Source: Membranipora membranacea
Taxonomy: Eukaryota > Bryozoa > Gymnolaemata > Cheilostomatida > Membraniporidae
NCBI GenBank assembly: GCA_914767715.1
Contig: OU612067.1
Location: forward strand, 21,924,162-21,984,161
Direction: 5' to 3'
Length of the DNA: 60,000 nt
Each line of letters begins with the position of its first letter. Within the stretch, counting starts at the first letter, position 1. Positions 53,101-60,000 of this stretch are shown piece after piece. The translations under genes and the position numbers were made by a program. The notes beneath the pieces are model-generated. The model searched no databases. It saw nothing but the letters and a program-made list of their open reading frames with translations, and was not told the DNA's origin.

Positions 53101-56100
53101 ATTGAATTTATGGTCAAATTATGATTTTGCATTTGCGGTGAGATCTTGTCGCCTTATCAACATTGTTTCTGATCAGAGACTCACCAATGGTTAAGTAGGA
53201 ATTTGTCACCAGAGATTAACCGTTGAAGATTGTTTCACCTATCCATGCTTTTGCAGTTAGGGCTGAGGAGATAATGGCCTGTAATGAGAACTTGTTTCTG
53301 AAGCTACGAGGCACTAAACTGGACAAGAAAGATACGTTCGGGAAGTCTGATCCATTTCTAGTCTTTTACAAATCAAACGAAGATCAGAGGTAATCCAGCC
53401 CGGACTTTACAAGGGATCACCCTTAAATTAAAGTAGATGAGAAAAGGAGATATTGTGTGTTAATGGTTGCCCAACAACTTTTGTGAATTTGGGAATTATC
53501 TCCTGCCAGTTTTAATTTTTACCCGTATTTACCTCAACTTTTAGGTCGAAGACTGACCAGAAATTGAAAGTCCATTTATGCAAGTTTTGAATTACTATGG
53601 AGTCAAATTGTAGGTTTATCCATTTTGTAACTTTTAGCCTTTTTCAAATACATCTCTTGAAAAAGAGTACGCACTTCATGGCGGGCAAGTGGAGATTGCC
53701 AATACCATAACAGGCGATGACTGAAGTGTGGTTGCAAGACTTGGTAGCCCATTTGTAACTATGAGTAGGACAGACCTTAGTTGTAGGAATGCAAAACCTT
53801 CCACACCACCGTCACATACTTGGATATTGAGGGTCTCCTTACAACAACAAATTGCACCACAGTATACAATAAACTTACTCAGTAAATCTACCTTGAAGTA
53901 AAACAAGTATGCGTTTTGACAGAAGTGAAATATTTGTGCTATTTTAAACACAAGGAAATAGTAAGGCCTTGTGCTTGAAGTTGCACAAATGTTGCAACAT
54001 GTTTATCTCAATATAACCTAAGTTGAATTGTTTGTAACACTAATGATGTTGTGGGTGTAAACTTAGCCAACTTCCTTTTTATGAATCAGATATGCAGTAA
54101 ACATTCAATGTATAAACATAAACGAACATGATCATGACCCGAAAAATTGGATAATTGGTCCGGTTTGAATATGGGCGTTAGGTTATCACCAAGTTTGATT
54201 GAGATTGTTTTATAAATAGGAGGCTTTAGATACATATAATGGCAAAGGAAATACATGTGCTTTTGCTTTTAAATCTAAGATCTTTAAACTGCAAAATACC
54301 CCCCCCCCCCAAAACAAAAACTAAGTTATATTTGCTTAAAATATCATTTGAGTTTCAGTGTTTCACCAGATAGACTTGAGAGTTCATAAAGCAAAGTCAA
54401 ACTGACTACGCTGTAGGTGAAGCATATATTCCTAGGTAACTCAGAAGAGCGTCCATTTTTCAAGATCGTTATGGCCAACAAGTATATTTATGTACATATC
54501 ATACTGCTATTATATAACTTGCATATCTGTGTGTAAAACTTTGATAAAATGACTGATTGATTGATCGATATTGATTGATTGATTAACTATCACAAAGATT
54601 AAATGTTGCAAGTAAAGGATGCATATACTTTGTCATAAAAGGAGCTTGCTACTGGAGTATTGAACTTGCATTTTAAAAAGTATCTCATTGACCATATTGC
54701 ACATTTACCTCATGATCCATATTTGCCTGAGGAAACAGTCTACTCAAGAAATCTACTCGTGCACTTCCCATTTGTTTGCTAACTTACCTATATATTGATG
54801 TATTTTTTTTGTAGTTTCACAGCTGTACATAAGACAGAAGTGATTAAGAACACACTGGACCCCACATGGAGGGAGATGATGGTCAGTGTAGGCACTTTCT
54901 GTAATGGAGATAAAGCTAGGACACTCAAAGTAGAATGTTACGACTGGGATAGTGACGGAAGGTGTGTTAATTTGTCTGTGATTACTTTAATTTGTCAATC
55001 AAATGTATAATTTAGATCTGCAAGAACAGAAAAAATGTTTCAATGCTGAAATATATCATACAGCATCATCATAGTAAATCACAAAATTACGGTATTTGCT
55101 AAATCAGAGAGATGTTTTCTAACATCAGTTTACATACACTTGCCATATTTGCTTCGTTATTTTGGTTTGTTTAAATCTACACTTTGGTCAGGAATTCGTA
55201 GTTTCCTCTTCCAGATTATAGTTATTGAATCAGAATTAATAGTTTGCCTATCTATATGGTGATCAGAGTATGTCACCTTTAAAGATTTCAGCGACAAGTT
55301 TAGATTTGATATTGTTTTTTTATGAAAAAATATCCGATTGAACATGTTCTTCCTACTTGTTGTCTGCCTCACAGAGCGCTATAGGTGAAGACTCTATAAA
55401 AATCCATCTTAACAACACCCTCCAGTTAAAGTGCCAAAAAACCGCCAATAGACTGTTTCTGAGCGTCAATTTGAGCCTACTTTCGGAGCTGTCCTCTCTC
55501 CATTTAGCTGATCAATTGTTTCCCTTGCTTTATAAATTCTCAGTATGATAAATTTAGAAACTTATAATCCGCTTAGTGTTTTGTATGTGGTTTTCTTATC
55601 AAATTTGCAGTAGGTAATAGCATCTTATCATTTACTCTTGATAAGTTCAACCAGTATGTATGGGCCTTTTTAAAAGCGAAGAATCACTAAGTCTAGTATG
55701 CTACTGCCATTGTTCTGCACTTTCAACTGATTTACCATCATAATAATATCTTAATACAATAAGACAAATAAAACTCGAATAGAGTATACCTTAAACTGAT
55801 TGTAGGTGCTGCGGGTAGTTTGGTTTTATGTTTGAATTAAGATTGGCTCTTGATGCCCTACATTTAGTTGCCTCTCTTAGGGCAAAGCACAGTACAAACT
55901 AGTAGTATTACAGTAGGACCATTGCCCCGGCTGGGGGGAGGGGGTCGGGCGGTGGGCGAGAGTCTGGGGGGCTCAGACTACCATTGAGTATAAGCAATAG
56001 CAAAATATCAAATATGGCTACATGTTATTAATTCCCTTCCTGTGTGTAACTTTTGATGGATCTACAATTCCACATATTGAGAGAACACTGGACATCTCTA

Positions 56101-58391
56101 TAATAAGTTGACTTGTAGCTCCATCCTCCTGTATTACTCAATATGTATCACTAATCTATGTATTGTATTTATCTCCTTCAGCCACGACTTGATAGGCGTT
56201 TTCCTCACCAACATCAAGGAGTTAGCGAAGCACAGTGTAAACTTTGAACTTGTGAACCCGAAGAAGACTAAGAAGAAGAAATATGTCAACTCCGGTGTGG
56301 TAAGATTTCAGCATCCATATTAGTCTAAAAACTGGCAGCATAAGGTCATCAGTTCTACAAATCATATACAAACTGGTTCAGGAATATTTAATTCACGAGC
56401 ACGCATAATGATCAGCTACAATCTTAACAGATATGACTATATGGATGTAGTCTACGTGCTCAGACAGCTCCATTGCGAGTTAGTGGCATTACATTATCAA
56501 CCACCCAATTAGCCTCAAGAGTTGTCCGCTCCTTGTTTTGCGTGGTTGATAATGTAATGCCACTAACTCGCAACGGAGCCGTCTGAGCACTTAGAGTACA
56601 TCCATATAGTCATGTCTGTCTAAGATTGTAGCTGATCATTATGCAGACTTAAGAATTAAATATTATTCAAGTAGGTTGTATAGAATTTATAGAACTGTTG
56701 ACCTGATGCTGTCAGTTTGGTGTTGATTTTCGTACACGCCTGCAGACGATGTCCCCTCTTGCTCGCTATTTTCCGACGTTTACCCGGGATAAAGTTTTAA
56801 AATGATTGCTAAGTCTTCTTCCGGTTCAACCAACTACTCGGTTTGACTTTGATACAACAAGATGACACAAAAATGCCTATTCGATGCCATCAGTAAATCT
56901 TACATAATATGTTTGATATGGAGTATGGGCCTTACTGACTATAACCGAGTATGGGCCTTACTGACTATTACCGTCAGCTCACTCTTTCCCCAATAACATG
57001 GGCATATTATGTCCATGTCATTGAGGATGCAGCAACCTGACGGTAATATTAAAGATATTGAACTAACACTGGTTGTGTAACATTGAGAGAGTTTTTGATA
57101 TTTGTCAGTGAAAATTTCATCACCAACCTCTATTTTCTCTTCCATTCTGCTTGTAGATACATGTAGACCATGCCAGGGTAGAGAAAAGTTACACATATTT
57201 AGACTACATACAATCTGGGTAAGATAATCATACTACTGGCTCCATCTCATCATCAAATATATAATAATTGTTGAGGTGTGCCCAAAGACCAAAACATGTT
57301 ATAGTCAGGCAGTAACTTATGATAAAGTTGTGTCAGATTTGCATGGTAAAAATATGCTCTACTTGACATGAATTACTGATGGTGGAAAAAGTGCCTTCCC
57401 ATAAGGGAAGGTAACTCTCATTCTTTGCATTATGAGGTCACTATGATCAGGATATGCAATACAAGAGTGGATCATCATTTTACATAATTTGTTATAAAAT
57501 GCGTTGTTATATGGAGATTTGTAATAATCCACCATATGTGTTAAACAAGTTGGAGTTATGCACTCAGTTGGAATTTTTTCTGTTGCTCAAACCTGAGGGT
57601 CTGTTTTACCAAGAATTTTTACATGTGTAATTCACACAAGCTTGTTTTCGGATACACGGGCTTGTCAATCAAGAAACCAAATTATACCTAGGGTGGTTAG
57701 GTAACCCTCCTGTCTTCTGTACAAAAGATGAGAAGATATTTTTCCATATCTATGTGGTCACCGCAATTGAATGTCATCTTTCTTACTTACAAAATAATTG
57801 TGGCGAATATTATGTCATATTTTTCAAAAGGCTCCAAAGGAGCTCAAAACGCTGAAGTTTCATTATAACCGTTGAGCTTTGCTTTGAAGTTATGAGTCGG
57901 CCTTTGTTATAATCGCCCTCCCCTATATAATAAATAGAGAATTCGCAAACTCTTGAAGTTGTCCTCTCCCAACATATGAAATCATCACGTTTTACGTTGT
58001 TTGTCACTTTGGACACCATCTTGATTCGGAGTAGCATCCTCCTGACAATGGGAAAGGCGACCTCATGGATGGTTTCCCGGAATCAAGAATTTGTTGCTTT
58101 TTTAATCCTGTGACATCCTTGGGGAGATTTCGAAACCTCTCTGTTTAATTGAGATTGACCCTTCTGAAACACAAGGACAACATCTGTAGTTCAGCAGATA
58201 ATCATTGCTATTATACTCATCACTTGTTTTACATTTCCAGATTTCAGCTCAATTTCACAGTGGCGATAGATTTCACCCGCTCTAACGGTAAACCATCGAG
58301 TCCTCAGTCGTTACATTACCTCGGTGCTCAGATGAACCAGTGTGTTACAGCCCTGAGCTCAGTTGGTACGATAGTACAAGATTATTTACAG
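50179..58391 (+). CDS. Copine (5' ten exons), in-frame TGA in C2A
   Basis: Copines are Ca2+-dependent phospholipid-binding proteins with two C2 domains and a vWA-like domain. Exons: 50179-50252, 50632-50719, 51176-51279, 52168-52207, 52758-52866, 53257-53389, 54815-54961, 56182-56299, 57157-57218, 58241-58391. They sum to 1,026 bases (342 codons), every junction in phase. C2[64 protein letters not shown]2[49 protein letters not shown]. Then [24 protein letters not shown] and the vWA start [17 protein letters not shown] (MIDAS DFTRS). The remaining vWA exons lie past 58391. The codon at 50645-50647, between LLD and DVTSK, is TGA where the family usually has R or K. The true start, a null allele or an error must be considered. 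Confidence 0.85.
52931..52966. repeat. Perfect 15-bp hairpin in a copine intron
   Basis: atcagacttatagat (52931-52945) pairs with atctataagtctgat (52952-52966). Degenerate repeats of the same words continue to about 53030. Confidence 0.6.
54300..55560. repeat. Segmental duplication, first copy (contains copine exon 7)
   Basis: From the C-run at 54300 to about 55558 this sequence matches 58737-60000 at an offset of about 4.4 kb, with small indels. It includes intron sequence on both sides and the whole 147-base C2B exon. Confidence 0.85.
55926..55981. repeat. Short G-rich repeat
   Basis: ccccggctggggggaggggg to ctcagact, flanked by accattg on both sides (possible 7-bp target duplication). 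Related sequences at 41893-41955 and (opposite strand) 43057-43115 share gtctggggg and gggcgg/gggcga cores. Confidence 0.45.
56403..56644. mobile_element. Foldback element with ~100-bp inverted arms
   Basis: Arms 56403-56504 and 56542-56644 are almost perfect inverted repeats (cataatgatcagctacaatc... and complement), separated by about 37 bases. Lies in a copine intron. No coding capacity. A MITE or foldback element; target duplication not clear. Confidence 0.75.
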
Positions 58392-58736
58392 GTATGAATC
58401 TGACATGACTTATTGTCTAATTGGTATGAGCTGACTAGCTGCTTGGGAGTGATATCCCTTCTGTTTCATCCCACCCGATCTTGTGTTTTTATTGTATGAG
58501 TTGGATAGCTGATTGGTCAACCATCTAGCTGACTGATGTTGATATCCCATCAATAACTCATCACCCGTCGCACTTTGGAAACCATAGTTTTTAAAGAGTT
58601 GTTTTAGCTTGCTCGTGTTGCTAACAGTTGCTTTCTGTTAGGGGTTGATAAAGAAATGCTGATAACAACAACCCTGGCAAAGTTTATGGACTATGACTAG
58701 AATTATCCAATGAGCCACCTGAAAAATTGAAAATAC

Positions 58737-58924
58737 CCCCCCCCCCCCAAAAACTAAGTTATATTTGCTTAGTCAAACTGACTATGCTGTAGGTGTAGCA
58801 TATAGTGCTAGGTAACTCAGTAGTGCGTCCATCTCTCAAGATCGTTTTGGCCAACAAAGTATATTTATGTACATGTCATACTGCTATTATATAACTTTCA
58901 TATCTGTGTGTAAAACTTTGATAA

Positions 58925-58962
<38 letters not shown>

Positions 58963-60000
58963 CGAATGATTGATCGATATTGATTGATTGATTAGCTACC
59001 ACAAAGATTAAATGTTGCAAGTAAAGGATGCATGTACATTATCATAAAAGGAGCTTGCTACTGGAGTATTGAACTTGCAGTTTAAAAAGTATCTCATTGA
59101 CCATAATGCACATTTACCTCATGATCCATATTCGCCTTAGGAAACAGTCTACTCAATAAATCTACTCGTGCACTTCCTGTTTGTTTGCTAACTTACCTAT
59201 ATATTGATGTATTATTTTTGTAGTTTCACAGCTGTACATAAGACAGAAGTGATTAAGAACACACTGGACCCCACATGGAGGGAGATGATGGTCAGTGTAA
59301 GCACTTTCTGTAATGGAGATAAAGCTAGGACACTCAAAGTAGAATGTTACGACTGGGATAGTGACGGAAGGTGTGTTTGTTTCTTATTACTTTATATTTG
59401 TCGACCAAGATACATTTAAAATGTATCATGTGAGGTCGGAAGGTACAGAAAAGTGTTCCAATGCTGCAATATATCGTATAGCATCATCATAGTAAATCAC
59501 AAAATCACGGTATTTGAAAAAAAAAGAGACTTCATGTACATTATCATTATTATTGAGATTATAGAAGAGACATGTCTACTAACATCAGCTTTCATCTACT
59601 GGCCATATGTGAAGAGGAGGTTTTTTAATCTCTACACTTTGGTCAGGTATTTGTTTATTCCTCTTCCAGATTATAGTAATTCAATCACAATTGATGGTTT
59701 GCCAATATGGTGAACTGTGGTATGTTGCCTTGAAAGATTTCAGCAACAAGTTTAGATTTGATATTGTTTTTTTTTCAAATACCCGACCGGATATCTTCTT
59801 CCTACTTGTTGTTTGCGTCACAGAGCACTATTGGTAAATACTCAGTGAAAAATCCGTCATTACAACACCCTCCAGTTAAAGTGCAAATAAACCGCTAATA
59901 CACTGTTTCTGAGCGTAAATTTTAGCCCACTTTCGGAGCTGTCCTCTCTCCATTTAGCTGATCAATTGTTTTCCTTGCTGTCTAAATTCTTAGTATGATA
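58737..60000. repeat. Segmental duplication, second copy, runs off the window
   Basis: Matches 54300-55560. Includes an expanded gatt microsatellite at about 58927-58960. The similarity is still present at the window edge, so the duplication may be longer. Confidence 0.85.
59224..59370 (+). CDS. Duplicated copine C2B exon, out of order
   Basis: 147 bases with intact acceptor (ttttgtag) and donor (GTGTGT). The encoded block is the same as exon 54815-54961 except one visible change (SVG to SVS). It needs a phase-2 upstream exon, whereas the preceding exon at 58241-58391 ends in phase 0. It therefore cannot be spliced in frame after it. It is either a dead duplicate in an intron or the start of a second partial copine copy outside the window. 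Confidence 0.7.

Overview
The window is animal nuclear DNA: intron-rich genes on both strands with GT/AG junctions, moderate-to-low GC, and many dispersed repeats. An LRR-Roc-COR-caspase gene, a copine, an NSRP1-like splicing regulator and a Ty3/gypsy element suggest an invertebrate. A sponge or other early-branching or marine animal fits, but I cannot fix the taxon from sequence alone.

Layout. 0-5 kb: mostly non-coding, with a foldback repeat, a tRNA-derived SINE and two weak exon-like stretches. 5.3-9.9 kb (minus): an aldo-keto reductase gene that looks decayed. 11.8-36.1 kb (minus): one long gene, reconstructed here as nine phase-compatible exons. It encodes a protein of about 1,253 residues: acidic N-terminus, leucine-rich repeats, Roc GTPase, COR, caspase (p20 and p10) and a C-terminal hydrophobic tail. 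Its 11-kb intron between the LRR and Roc exons holds two complete LTR retrotransposons side by side. One is a non-coding, non-autonomous element at 15909-21103 (minus). The other is an intact Ty3/gypsy element at 21735-26686 (plus). The 5' end of the gene lies in a ~3.6-kb tandem duplication (about 29.4-32.7 and 33.1-36.3 kb). Each copy carries a first-exon version, a long-TIR DNA element, a MITE and U2-snRNA-like repeats.

36.3-41 kb: repeats only (a 9-bp-TSD MITE, a 20-bp minisatellite, a tRNA-derived SINE). 41.2-48.3 kb (minus): an NSRP1-like gene, ten exons in perfect phase but with two in-frame TAA codons. 50.2-58.4 kb (plus): the 5' part of a copine gene, ten exons in perfect phase, with an in-frame TGA in the first C2 domain. 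One C2B exon is duplicated out of order at 59.2 kb inside a segmental duplication that runs off the window. NSRP1 and copine are divergent, with about 1.9 kb between their start codons.

The most interesting object is the LRR-Roc-COR-caspase gene. It would place a Ras-like Roc GTPase switch and a cysteine protease with both catalytic residues in one polypeptide, probably membrane-anchored. The second is the non-autonomous LTR element, whose ends, primer-binding site, polypurine tract and target duplication can all be read. All exon structures are inferred by eye from splice signals, phase and family resemblance; no transcript evidence was available.
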